A DNA stretch of 23,923 nucleotides from a virus. The number at the start of each line of letters is the position of its first letter. The stretch's first letter is position 1. Below, in pieces: positions 14,119 through 21,500 of the stretch. The DNA is taken from IMG/VR virus record IMGVR_UViG_3300036770_008697, positions 1 to 23,923 of that record; one strand, given 5' to 3'. The position numbers were made by a program, and so were the translations under genes. The notes under the pieces are model-generated. The model saw only the letters and a program-made list of their open reading frames with translations, was not told where the DNA came from and ran no database searches.

Positions 14119-14222
14119 ACTGACCCCCAAAAACAAGAGTCAAAGTTAAGCAACACTGATAAAGTAAAAACAAAAAAGCAGGAGTTGCTTAACTTTGACT
14201 CTTGTTTTTGGGGGTCAGTTCA
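14116..14222. mobile_element. 107-bp MITE with 39-bp perfect inverted repeats
   Basis: The left arm 14116-14154 (starting TGAACTGACCCCCA) and the right arm 14184-14222 (ending GGGGGTCAGTTCA) are perfect reverse complements, separated by a 29-base A-rich spacer (14155-14183). The TG...CA ends and the TGAACTGACCCCC start resemble IS3-family termini, from memory. No transposase is present, so it must be moved in trans. No obvious target duplication flanks it (left CAACC, right TTGAT). Transcribed, it would fold into a very stable hairpin and could terminate or protect RNA. Confidence 0.8.
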
Positions 14223-14513
14223 TTGATGGACAAAAAATTATTTCCGCAAAAATATTTGGTGAAGTGCGGACGTTTTTAACATCACTGCTGAATATAACCT
14301 ATAACAGTAAGCGAAAGGATTTAAAAATTATGACTTAAGAGGTGTTCAAGGCCTAAAAATACAATTGAATCACGAGCGTCTCGGCACATGGCGTGCACGG
14401 GTCCTTCCCCATACCTATGCCATGCGGGTGGCAAAGCCCCGGGCTTTTGCTAGCGTCAGAAATCGCCCAAACCTTGACACTTGAGAGCAATATTAAAAGG
14501 AACAGGGGCGCAC
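14223..14513 (+). other. Non-coding stretch with a GC-rich structured block, candidate cos region or RNA
   Basis: No convincing gene lies here. From 14371 to 14470, 62 of 100 bases are G or C, against AT-rich flanks. Hairpins are visible: 14431-14450 (GCAAAGCC paired with GGCTTTTGC, one bulged T), GCAC-GTGC near 14384-14396, and GCG-CGC at 14453-14466. Lambda-like phages place cos just before the packaging genes, and this is the only sizeable gap before the terminase, so cos is a fair inference; a structured leader RNA of the methyltransferase gene is the alternative. AGGGG at 14503-14507 precedes the methyltransferase ATG. Confidence 0.4.
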
Positions 14514-15761
14514 ATGACTGAGCTACAAATAGACCATATCCCAATCGACAATCTCATCGAATACGCACGCAATCCCCGCAAAAATGATGCAGTAGTTGAT
14601 AAGATGTGTGCTTCCATCAAAGAATTTGGTTTCCGTATTCCCGTTATTGCTAAAAGCGATGGCAGTGTTGTCGATGGCCACTTGCGCTTAAAAGCTGCTA
14701 AAAAATTGGGTTTACAATTAATTCCGGTTATCTTAGCTGATGATTTAACACCTGCACAAATCAAAGCTTTTAGATTGCTTGCCAATCAATCGGCGAATTG
14801 GGCTGACTGGGATGAAGATTTACTCAAACTTGAACTGGAAGATTTGCAGGCACTTAATTTTGATCTGGAATTAACCGGGTTTGATTTTGATGAAATTCAA
14901 AAACTCTTGGATGCAACCGACGTTGATTTTGAGGAACCTGCTGAAAACAATGCAGCTGATCCTGCAGACGACGTCCCAATCATTAGCAAGCCCGGTGATT
15001 TATGGATTTTAGGTGATCACCGACTGTATTGTGGTGACAGCACCCTCATTGATTCCTACCAAATTGTTTTAGAGGGCGAGCAAGCCGATATTACCGTGTG
15101 TGATCCTCCTTATAACGTCAATTATGGTGCTAGCATTAAAGATACGCTGCGCAATAAATCCCGCGAAAATAAACATAAAATTCTAAATGACAATCTCGGA
15201 GAAGGCTTTGAAAGTTTTCTCTATGATGTCTGCTCCAACATCATCATGAATACCAAAGGTGCAATTTACATTTGTATGGCGGCTTCAGAATTGGCCGTAC
15301 TACAAAAAGTCTTTAAACAAGCAGGTGGTCATTGGTCAACATTCCTCATTTGGGCGAAAAATCATTTTTCTTTAGGCAGAGCGGACTATCAACGGCAATA
15401 TGAACCTATCCTTTATGGCTGGCCGGAAGGTGCTGAACGTCATTGGTGCGGCGCTCGTGATCAAGGAGACGTCTGGTTTATCGATAAGCCAAATGCAAAT
15501 GATTTGCATCCCACCATGAAGCCGGTTGCACTTATGGAGCGTGCTATCACGAATAGCAGTAAGGTAGGCGATATCGTTCTTGATCCCTTTGGTGGATCTG
15601 GTACCACCTTAATGGCCGCAGAACGCACCAAAAGACGCTGCCGGATGATTGAGCTTGATCCAAAATACATCGATACTATCATTAGACGATTCCAGACACA
15701 CACCAAAACAAAGGCCATTCACGCTGCCACGCAAAAGACCTTTGATGAACTATGTACGTGA
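14514..15761 (+). CDS. ParB-domain DNA adenine/cytosine-N4 methyltransferase
   Basis: 415 residues from the ATG at 14514 (AGGGG 5 bases upstream; an upstream TTG at 14481 is in frame but weaker). The N-terminal ParB/Srx-like domain (about 5-95) has ARNPRKND (18-25) and DGHLRLKAAKKLG (54-66). The methyltransferase domain (about 160-395) has motif IV CDPPYNV with DPPY at 197-200, HPTMKP (332-337) and the SAM-binding motif I DPFGGSGTT (357-365). This beta-type motif order and DPPY predict amino-methylation of adenine N6 or cytosine N4. No restriction enzyme is adjacent. Phage homologues sit just before the terminase, as here, and may protect phage DNA from host restriction or mark it for packaging, which is inference. 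Confidence 0.93.
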   Translation: MTELQIDHIPIDNLIEYARNPRKNDAVVDKMCASIKEFGFRIPVIAKSDGSVVDGHLRLKAAKKLGLQLIPVILADDLTPAQIKAFRLLANQSANWADWDEDLLKLELEDLQALNFDLELTGFDFDEIQKLLDATDVDFEEPAENNAADPADDVPIISKPGDLWILGDHRLYCGDSTLIDSYQIVLEGEQADITVCDPPYNVNYGASIKDTLRNKSRENKHKILNDNLGEGFESFLYDVCSNIIMNTKGAIYICMAASELAVLQKVFKQAGGHWSTFLIWAKNHFSLGRADYQRQYEPILYGWPEGAERHWCGARDQGDVWFIDKPNANDLHPTMKPVALMERAITNSSKVGDIVLDPFGGSGTTLMAAERTKRRCRMIELDPKYIDTIIRRFQTHTKTKAIHAATQKTFDELCT

Positions 15762-15767
15762 TAGCTT

Positions 15768-16238
15768 ATGGAACTTATCAAGCAATCGCAATGGGCAAAG
15801 CGGCATGGATTTTCAAGGCAATATGCCGGTCAACTTGTACAAAGTGGGCTCATTCAATTGGTTGATGGGCTTGTAGATGTAGAACAAGCTGATACTGCTT
15901 TGGCGGCTATGCGTGATCCAAGTCAACCTGAACGACGCAAAAGTACCTCTGATGTCACTGAGCTTTCAACGCTTCTTCTTAAAACCCGAATCAAAAATGA
16001 AATGGAACGGGGCAAGCTTTTAGAAGCCCGCGCCAAAGCAGAAATTGGAGCCCTGGTTTCGGTAGAAGACATCAAAGTATCAGCTTTCAACAAAGCTAGA
16101 ATTGTACGCGATAGCTTGATGAACATTCCCGATCGCGTTGCCTCACTTTTAGCATCTATCGATGATCCCCATAAAATTCATGAGGTGTTATTACAAGAAA
16201 TTCGAACCGCATTAGAGGAACTCAGCCGTGATACTTGA
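15768..16238 (+). CDS. Terminase small subunit, Nu1-like
   Basis: 156 residues. An N-terminal winged-helix segment (about 3-40: QSQWAKRHGFSRQYAGQLVQSGLIQL) recognises DNA in the Nu1 family. A long charged helix follows (about 66-95: LLLKTRIKNEMERGKLLEARAKAEIG), and a C-terminal helical region (about 97-150) would bind the large subunit. In lambda, Nu1 binds cosB and positions the large subunit. The gene begins 6 bases after the methyltransferase stop with no strong Shine-Dalgarno sequence and overlaps the large terminase gene by 11 bases, so both are probably coupled. Position and size fit lambda Nu1 (181 residues), slightly shorter. Confidence 0.85.
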   Translation: MELIKQSQWAKRHGFSRQYAGQLVQSGLIQLVDGLVDVEQADTALAAMRDPSQPERRKSTSDVTELSTLLLKTRIKNEMERGKLLEARAKAEIGALVSVEDIKVSAFNKARIVRDSLMNIPDRVASLLASIDDPHKIHEVLLQEIRTALEELSRDT

Positions 16239-18105
16239 AGCTTATCAAACCAGTTTTAATGGCGGGCTTCGACCTGATCCATTGCTTAAAGTTTCTGAAT
16301 GGGCGGATGGGTTTCGTATGCTCTCGCAAACCGCATCCTCTGAACCCGGCAGATGGCGCACCGAACGCACGCCTTATCTAAAAGAAATCATGGACGCCTT
16401 ATCACCATCATCCTCTGTTGAAAAAGTGATTTTTATGAAAGGCGCACAAATTGGAGGAACCGAAGCCGGCAATAACTGGATTGGTTACATCATTGATCAA
16501 GCACCCGGTCCTATGTTGGTGGTTCAGCCCACCGTTGAAATGGGTAAGCGTTGGTCTAAAGGACGTTTAGCGCCACTCATTGATGACACACCAGCGCTTC
16601 GCGATAAAGTCAAAGATCCACGATCTCGGGATTCAGGCAACACCGTGCAAAGTAAAGAATTCACTGGCGGTATTGTTGTGGTGACTGGCGCTAATAGCGC
16701 TGTGGGTTTGCGCTCTATGCCAGTGCGCTATTTGTTTTTAGATGAAATTGATGCTTATCCGGGCGATGCTGACGGCGAAGGCGATCCGGTCTCGCTGGCT
16801 ATTCAACGTACTGCTACCTTTGCAAGGCGCAAAATTTTGTTAGTCTCAACGCCTACCATTCAAGGCTTAAGCCGTATTGAACGCGAATTTGAAGCCTCCG
16901 ATCAACGCTACTATTGGGTACCATGTCCAAATTGTCATACTTTTCAAATTCTCAAATGGCCGCAAGTCAAATGGGATGATGATCCGCTCAATGCTTATTA
17001 TGTTTGCGTGGAGTGCGAACAGAAAATTCACCATCATCAAAAAACTTGGATGCTGGCAAATGGTCAGTGGCGATCTGCTAATGAGAGCAATAGTAAAATT
17101 GCTGGATTTCACCTATCAAGTCTTTATAGCCCAGTGGGTTGGCTAAGCTGGGGACAAGCAGCACAAAACTTCTTACATGCTAAGGATAATGAACAGCTAC
17201 TGAAAGTTTGGGTTAACACAACTTTGGGTGAAACTTGGGTTGATAAAGGTGAGGCACCGGATTGGCAGCGCTTGTTTGAGCGTAAAGAAAGCTATCCTAT
17301 TGGGGTTGTCCCCTTTGGTGGGTTGGTTCTGACTGCAGGTGTTGACCTACAAAAAGACCGCATTGAGGTTGAGATTGTTGCTTGGGGTAAAAACCGAGAG
17401 AGTTGGTCTGTTGATTATCGTATCTTTGATGGCGATCCTGCTAAATCGAGCACTTGGCAGCATCTCTCTACTTTGATGAGCACTTTATTCCCGAGCGAAG
17501 ACGGCTTAGATCGAGGAATTTCCATGATGGCCGTTGATGCCGGTTATGCCACTCAAGAAGTCTATGGTTGGATTCGAAGCCAACCGCCCGGACGAGTCAT
17601 GGCTGTAAAAGGTGTTGATAAGGCACTTGTGCCGCTAGGTGCACCAAGTCGTGTCGATGTTACTGTGCTCGGTCAAAAACTTAGACGTGGTGCCAAGCTT
17701 TGGCCCGTAGGTGTCTCGGTTTTAAAGTCAGAGCTTTACCATGCGCTTAAGCTTTCTCAAGGAGACGAAGGCTTTCCTCCGGGTTATTGCCATTTTCCAG
17801 CTTACGGCCCAGAATATTTTAAACAGCTGACCTCAGAGCAGCTTGTGACCAAAATCCACAAAGGCTACCCAAAACGCGAATGGCAAAAGATTCGTGATCG
17901 TAACGAGGCTCTTGATTGCCGTATTTATGCCAGAAGCGCAAGTATCGCAATCGGTATCGACCGCTGGCAACTTTCCAAATGGGATAGCTTGATGGGATAC
18001 AAAACACCCGGTCAACCTATAGAGAAAAAGCAAATGCAGCAAGTTACTTCCGGACAGACGAAATCAACAAGACCCCGCGTTATGAGAAGCAGATTTATGG
18101 GGTAA
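16228..18105 (+). CDS. Terminase large subunit, GpA family
   Basis: 625 residues starting at GTG 16228 with GAGG 9-10 bases upstream; the overlap with the small-subunit gene and the conserved N-terminus support it. The ATPase domain (about 45-330) has the GpA-type Walker A KGAQIGGTE (71-79) and Walker B YLFLDEID (168-175), then SSTP-like LLVSTPT (204-210). A zinc knuckle has Cys233, Cys236, Cys260 and Cys263. The nuclease domain (about 365-590) has Asp373 in AGVDLQKDRIEVE and Asp437 in MMAVDAGY. The enzyme cuts concatemers at cos and pumps DNA into the prohead. Lambda gpA is 641 residues, so this copy is full length. It is intact and followed directly by the hipBA insertion. Confidence 0.96.
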   Translation: MILEAYQTSFNGGLRPDPLLKVSEWADGFRMLSQTASSEPGRWRTERTPYLKEIMDALSPSSSVEKVIFMKGAQIGGTEAGNNWIGYIIDQAPGPMLVVQPTVEMGKRWSKGRLAPLIDDTPALRDKVKDPRSRDSGNTVQSKEFTGGIVVVTGANSAVGLRSMPVRYLFLDEIDAYPGDADGEGDPVSLAIQRTATFARRKILLVSTPTIQGLSRIEREFEASDQRYYWVPCPNCHTFQILKWPQVKWDDDPLNAYYVCVECEQKIHHHQKTWMLANGQWRSANESNSKIAGFHLSSLYSPVGWLSWGQAAQNFLHAKDNEQLLKVWVNTTLGETWVDKGEAPDWQRLFERKESYPIGVVPFGGLVLTAGVDLQKDRIEVEIVAWGKNRESWSVDYRIFDGDPAKSSTWQHLSTLMSTLFPSEDGLDRGISMMAVDAGYATQEVYGWIRSQPPGRVMAVKGVDKALVPLGAPSRVDVTVLGQKLRRGAKLWPVGVSVLKSELYHALKLSQGDEGFPPGYCHFPAYGPEYFKQLTSEQLVTKIHKGYPKREWQKIRDRNEALDCRIYARSASIAIGIDRWQLSKWDSLMGYKTPGQPIEKKQMQQVTSGQTKSTRPRVMRSRFMG

Positions 18106-18108
18106 ACT

Positions 18109-18136
18109 TTGACAAAAACACTAGATGTGGTATGAA
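18109..18136 (+). promoter_or_regulatory. Possible rightward promoter just after the large terminase gene
   Basis: TTGACA (18109-18114), a 16-base spacer and TATGAA (18131-18136) form a reasonable sigma-70 match. It points into the 3' end of hipA in antisense. It may once have driven the head genes before the cassette arrived, or it may be fortuitous. Confidence 0.35.
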
Positions 18137-18182
18137 TATGCACAGATACTCCGGATGTTCTTCCCCTGGGCTTGCTCAGTGA

Positions 18183-19382
18183 TCAGATGCCGGAGTTTTT
18201 GCGAATCGTACGAAAAGCCTCCCCAATATTTTTGGTTTGTATTGCAGAAACGCCAACTTCACCTGCAAAAGCATCCCATTTTTGGGTGGCAGCTAAAACC
18301 TGATCAATAATCTCTAATGCCTTGTCTTGCTTAATACCTACGGTACCGGCTAGTTTTAATAAATGGTTTTTTGTAGGATTTTTCCCTTCGCCCATAATCA
18401 TCGTCGAATGCTCGCCCGCAGGGCCTGAGGAAAAAGTTAAATCGTACGCAGGCGATACAGTCCAGTTACCTTGTGCGTCCATTAAAAATGAAAAATTCTT
18501 TGAATGATCATCTCGATTATGACTTAAGACATTAAAAACCGCATTTCTAAATTGAATTTCGCACTGTCTGATATCTTTTGTTAAATACAGTGTTGCTTTC
18601 ATGATGCTTTCATAATCAAGGGAAGGCTCCCGGTGATCGGCATGGAGGAGACCTGCAATTGTATGCATATGAATACGGCTATCACCATTTCTATCAAATC
18701 GCTTAACTCCAAAAAAACCTAAGCCCTTTCGGGATGGAAAAAGCTTTGCTTCAGGTACAATCAAACCAGCATCAATTGCCATAAGGTGATAGGCGTATTC
18801 GATAGCGCTTATATCTTTAGGGTCAAGGTGAGATCTAAACTTAATCAGCCAATCCACGCCATCAATATTAAGCAATACTTTAGGACGCGCTCCCGCCGAA
18901 GATCCTCCTAAAATCAGCAAATCCTCAACATAATCATCATTTTCATCTAAGGTTGCTTGTATTTCGCTATCAATTTCATCTAAATCATTGGTGATATGAG
19001 ACATAGCGCTTGAATTTTCAGGCTCATAAGACAAAGCTCCCATACCGCTTGTTCCTACAAAACAAAGGCGATCTAGAGGTGAAAGGCTTCCGGGATTAAG
19101 TCCTACATTCATCAATTTGCGGTCTAGGAGTAACCGACCCCAGCCATCAGGCAAGCTGTCATTAAAGACGCCAAACAACCCTTCAAAGGTGCGATCATTC
19201 GATTCTATGACACCTGCTTTAAGCGGTAGCTTGAAAGGCGATAACTCAAGACCGGTTTTGATAAAATCAGCATCATATTCAAAAAATATTTGCCTGTTTT
19301 TAAGCAATAACCTTCCTGTGAGCTGCTTCTCCCCTGAGCCATGATAATATACATAAACAAGATTTTGATTTGAGAATCTCAT
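18183..19382 (-). CDS. hipA: HipA-family serine/threonine kinase toxin
   Basis: 399 residues. An N-terminal subdomain (about 8-105) includes FGVFNDSLPDGWGRLLLDRKL. A kinase core has the P-loop-like GGSSAGARPK (159-168), Lys181 (WLIKF), the catalytic loop HNRDDHSKNFSF (288-299) with catalytic Asp291 and Asn296, and the metal-binding YDLT (Asp314). E. coli HipA phosphorylates glutamyl-tRNA synthetase and induces growth arrest and persistence; the target here is unknown. All key residues are present, so it is probably active. It overlaps the HipB gene by ATGA. It runs against the late genes between terL and gpW, so it is a cargo (moron) pair probably expressed from the prophage. Phage exclusion or lysogen stabilisation are plausible roles. 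Confidence 0.92.
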   Translation of the reverse strand: MRFSNQNLVYVYYHGSGEKQLTGRLLLKNRQIFFEYDADFIKTGLELSPFKLPLKAGVIESNDRTFEGLFGVFNDSLPDGWGRLLLDRKLMNVGLNPGSLSPLDRLCFVGTSGMGALSYEPENSSAMSHITNDLDEIDSEIQATLDENDDYVEDLLILGGSSAGARPKVLLNIDGVDWLIKFRSHLDPKDISAIEYAYHLMAIDAGLIVPEAKLFPSRKGLGFFGVKRFDRNGDSRIHMHTIAGLLHADHREPSLDYESIMKATLYLTKDIRQCEIQFRNAVFNVLSHNRDDHSKNFSFLMDAQGNWTVSPAYDLTFSSGPAGEHSTMIMGEGKNPTKNHLLKLAGTVGIKQDKALEIIDQVLAATQKWDAFAGEVGVSAIQTKNIGEAFRTIRKNSGI

Positions 19383-19684
19383 TTTCTACCTCTTTTTCTT
19401 TTTCCATTTTCCAGAAGATCATCAAGCGATAAGGCTTCTTCAGCGCTTTTAAGTGCAAACAACCCGCTAAAATCATCCATACACCCAAGTATCACGGCCA
19501 GCTTCAGCAAAGATTCCAACGATATTTGTCCTGTTTGCTCAAACTTTTTTAAAGAGCCATAACTAACCCCGGACTTTTCTGATAAGGTCTGCTGACTTAA
19601 ATTGAGTTCAAGCCGAAGGTCACGCGCTCTACTTGCTACCCTCTTTTGCATTTCACTTGGCGTCATCATGTTAACTGATATCAT
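19379..19684 (-). CDS. hipB: HipB-like antitoxin, XRE family
   Basis: 101 residues from the ATG at 19684. The in-frame ATG at 19711 is rejected because it lies inside the -10/operator region, whereas AAGGGA sits just before 19684. A Cro/CI-type HTH (about 13-67) contains RARDLRLELNLSQQTLSEKSGVSYGSLKKFEQTG. The C-terminal tail (about 75-101) is acidic, then basic (NGKRKRGRK). HipB-type proteins bind HipA and repress their own operon. The ATGA overlap with hipA gives coupled synthesis. The operator palindrome over its promoter supports autoregulation. Confidence 0.88.
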   Translation of the reverse strand: MISVNMMTPSEMQKRVASRARDLRLELNLSQQTLSEKSGVSYGSLKKFEQTGQISLESLLKLAVILGCMDDFSGLFALKSAEEALSLDDLLENGKRKRGRK

Positions 19685-19709
19685 AATATCCCTTAAATCT
19701 CCAAAACCC

Positions 19710-19749
19710 ATATAATAGATATTATATTATCTTTTAAGTTACAAGTCAA
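19710..19749 (-). promoter_or_regulatory. hipBA promoter with overlapping operator
   Basis: Read leftward: TTGACT (plus-strand 19744-19749), a 17-base spacer and TATAAT (plus-strand 19721-19726), a near-perfect sigma-70 promoter. The palindrome ATATAAT-AGAT-ATTATAT (19710-19727) covers the -10 and the start region, a suitable operator for the HipB-like protein. Transcription would start near 19714, about 30 bases before the preferred hipB start. Confidence 0.75.
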
Positions 19750-19845
19750 GTCGTTCTTGTTCTAACATCCGGACACATCCTTCATCTTTCCTGAATAAGA
19801 CACCTAAAGAGCAATCTTGAGCCGAGCTTATTGAGGGATAATTTT

Positions 19846-20067
19846 ATGTACACAGAAGATGATCTGGTCAAAATTGAGCAAGCCATCACCAAACTACAGA
19901 TGGGTGAGCGCGTTGTATCTGTGGCTTATGGCGATCATATCGTTAAATATGCGGAAGTGGATTTAAAAGATCTCTTGAACTTACGCAGCCGCATTAAATC
20001 AGATTTAAAAAGCAGCACGTCCTTAAAGCGGAGCATTACCTTTGCCACACATAAGGGGATTTGCTGA
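19846..20067 (+). CDS. Head-tail joining protein, gpW family
   Basis: 73 residues, close to lambda gpW (68). A first helix (DDLVKIEQAITKLQMG), a short beta-hairpin (RVVSVAYGDHIVKYAEV) and a second helix (DLKDLLNLRSRIKSDL) match the gpW fold. The protein plugs the portal and provides a platform for the tail connector after DNA packaging. I chose the ATG at 19846 over the TTG at 19831 because GAGGG lies in good position. It overlaps the portal gene by one base (TGATG), as in the lambda W-B order. The upstream 80 bases separate it from the hipB promoter region. Confidence 0.9.
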   Translation: MYTEDDLVKIEQAITKLQMGERVVSVAYGDHIVKYAEVDLKDLLNLRSRIKSDLKSSTSLKRSITFATHKGIC

Positions 20068-21500
20068 TGCTGCTGAAAACCTTCGCACAACTCTTCAAAC
20101 GCCCTAAAAGCAAAGCCTCTGCTTGGGATGCGGCAGGTTCTGGTAAACGCTTAACTTATTGGCAGCCGGAAAATAGCGCTATCAATAGCCTTCTCGGAAA
20201 TCACTTAGAAACGCTGCGTAGCCGCGCACGTGATATGGTGCGTAAAAATCCTTATGCTTCCAACATTATCGAAACGCTGGTGAGTAATGCTGTTGGTACC
20301 GGTATCAAACCGCAATCTAAAGCCAAAAATCCTGAGTTTCGTAAAGCTGTGCAGGCTTTGTGGCTGCGTTGGTCCGATGAAGCGGATAGCCATGGCGTGC
20401 ATGATTTTTACGGATTACAGTCTTCAATTTGTCGCAGCATGATTGAAGGTGGTGAATGTTTTGTGCGTTTTCGTGTAAGGCGCGCTGAAGATGGATTATC
20501 GGTTCCCCTACAACTGCAAGCCTTAGAATCTGAACATCTTGATACGTCAGTAAATCGCATTTTAACCACGGGTAATATGGTTCGAAACGGTATTGAGTTT
20601 AATAAACTCGGACAGCGGGAGGCTTACTATCTATTTCGTGAACATCCCGGTGAAAAGCTGCTTGTCTCAAACGGTGAATCAGTCCGTATTCCAGCCTCTG
20701 AAGTATTGCATATTTATAAACCGTTGCGTCCCGGTCAAATTCGCGGAGAGCCTTGGCTAAGCCGTGTGCTACTAAAACTTTACGAGCTGGATCAATACGA
20801 TGATGCCGAACTGGTGCGCAAGAAAACGGCTGCTATGTTTGCAGGGTTTATTACGCGACTTGATCCTGAAGCCAACATGATGGGTGAAGGTGCTGCTAAT
20901 GAACAAGGGATGGCCCTTGCCGGACTTGAGCCTGGTACCATGCAGTTATTGGAAGCCGGCGAAGATGTTAAATTTTCTAATCCTTCGGATGTTGGAGCAA
21001 ATTACGAAGCCTTCATGCGTCAACAGCTCAGGGCCATTGCTGTTGGCATGGGCATTACCTATGAACAGCTGACGGGTGATTTAACCAACGTCAATTATTC
21101 CTCAATTCGTGCTGGCCTCATTGAATTTCGTAGGCGCTGCGCCACCTTGCAACATCATGTGATGGTATTCCAATTTTGCAGGCCTGTTTGGAATCGCTGG
21201 ATTGAACTTGCTTTACTCTCCGGTGCCTTACCTTCTCAAGACAAAGACACTTCGATCAAAGACGTCAAATGGATACCCCAAGGTTTTGACTGGGTTGATC
21301 CGCTTAAAGATCAGCAAGCACAACAAATGGCGGTGCGTAATGGCTTTAAAAGCCGCAGCGAAGTGATATCTGAACTTGGCTATGACGCTGAAGAAATCGA
21401 TCAAGAAATTGCAGCTGATAACAACAGAGCTGATGAAGCGGGATTTGTTTTAGATTCCGATCCAAGGCATACAACACCGCCTAAAAAACGAGGTTTTTGA
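20067..21500 (+). CDS. Portal protein, lambda gpB family
   Basis: 477 residues from the ATG at 20067 (AGGGG 8-9 bases upstream). Family features include the N-terminal RARDMVRKNPYASNIIETLVSNAVGTGIKP segment (about 50-80), the WLRWSDEADSHG region, HIYKPLRPGQIRGEPWLSRVL (about 215-236) and the C-terminal GMGITYEQLTGDLTNVNYSSIRAGLIEFRR block (about 325-355). Twelve copies form the ring at one capsid vertex through which the GpA terminase loads DNA. Lambda gpB is 533 residues; this copy is typical for proteobacterial relatives. It overlaps gpW upstream and the S49 protease downstream by one base each. Confidence 0.94.
   Translation: MLLKTFAQLFKRPKSKASAWDAAGSGKRLTYWQPENSAINSLLGNHLETLRSRARDMVRKNPYASNIIETLVSNAVGTGIKPQSKAKNPEFRKAVQALWLRWSDEADSHGVHDFYGLQSSICRSMIEGGECFVRFRVRRAEDGLSVPLQLQALESEHLDTSVNRILTTGNMVRNGIEFNKLGQREAYYLFREHPGEKLLVSNGESVRIPASEVLHIYKPLRPGQIRGEPWLSRVLLKLYELDQYDDAELVRKKTAAMFAGFITRLDPEANMMGEGAANEQGMALAGLEPGTMQLLEAGEDVKFSNPSDVGANYEAFMRQQLRAIAVGMGITYEQLTGDLTNVNYSSIRAGLIEFRRRCATLQHHVMVFQFCRPVWNRWIELALLSGALPSQDKDTSIKDVKWIPQGFDWVDPLKDQQAQQMAVRNGFKSRSEVISELGYDAEEIDQEIAADNNRADEAGFVLDSDPRHTTPPKKRGF

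Larger units (their letters stand above)
18150..19773. repeat. 10-base inverted repeats flanking the hipBA cassette
   Basis: TCCGGATGTT (18150-18159) and its exact complement AACATCCGGA (19764-19773) bracket the hipBA genes and their promoter. They may mark the ends of the inserted cargo, but they are short enough that chance cannot be excluded. Confidence 0.35.

Noticed and set aside
14116-14222. Complete insertion sequence
   Set aside because: The spacer between the inverted arms is only 29 bases and encodes nothing; it can only be a non-autonomous element.
14474-14502. Sigma-70 promoter before the methyltransferase (TTGACA at 14474)
   Set aside because: No acceptable -10 hexamer lies 16-18 bases downstream; the TATTAA present is only 11 bases away.
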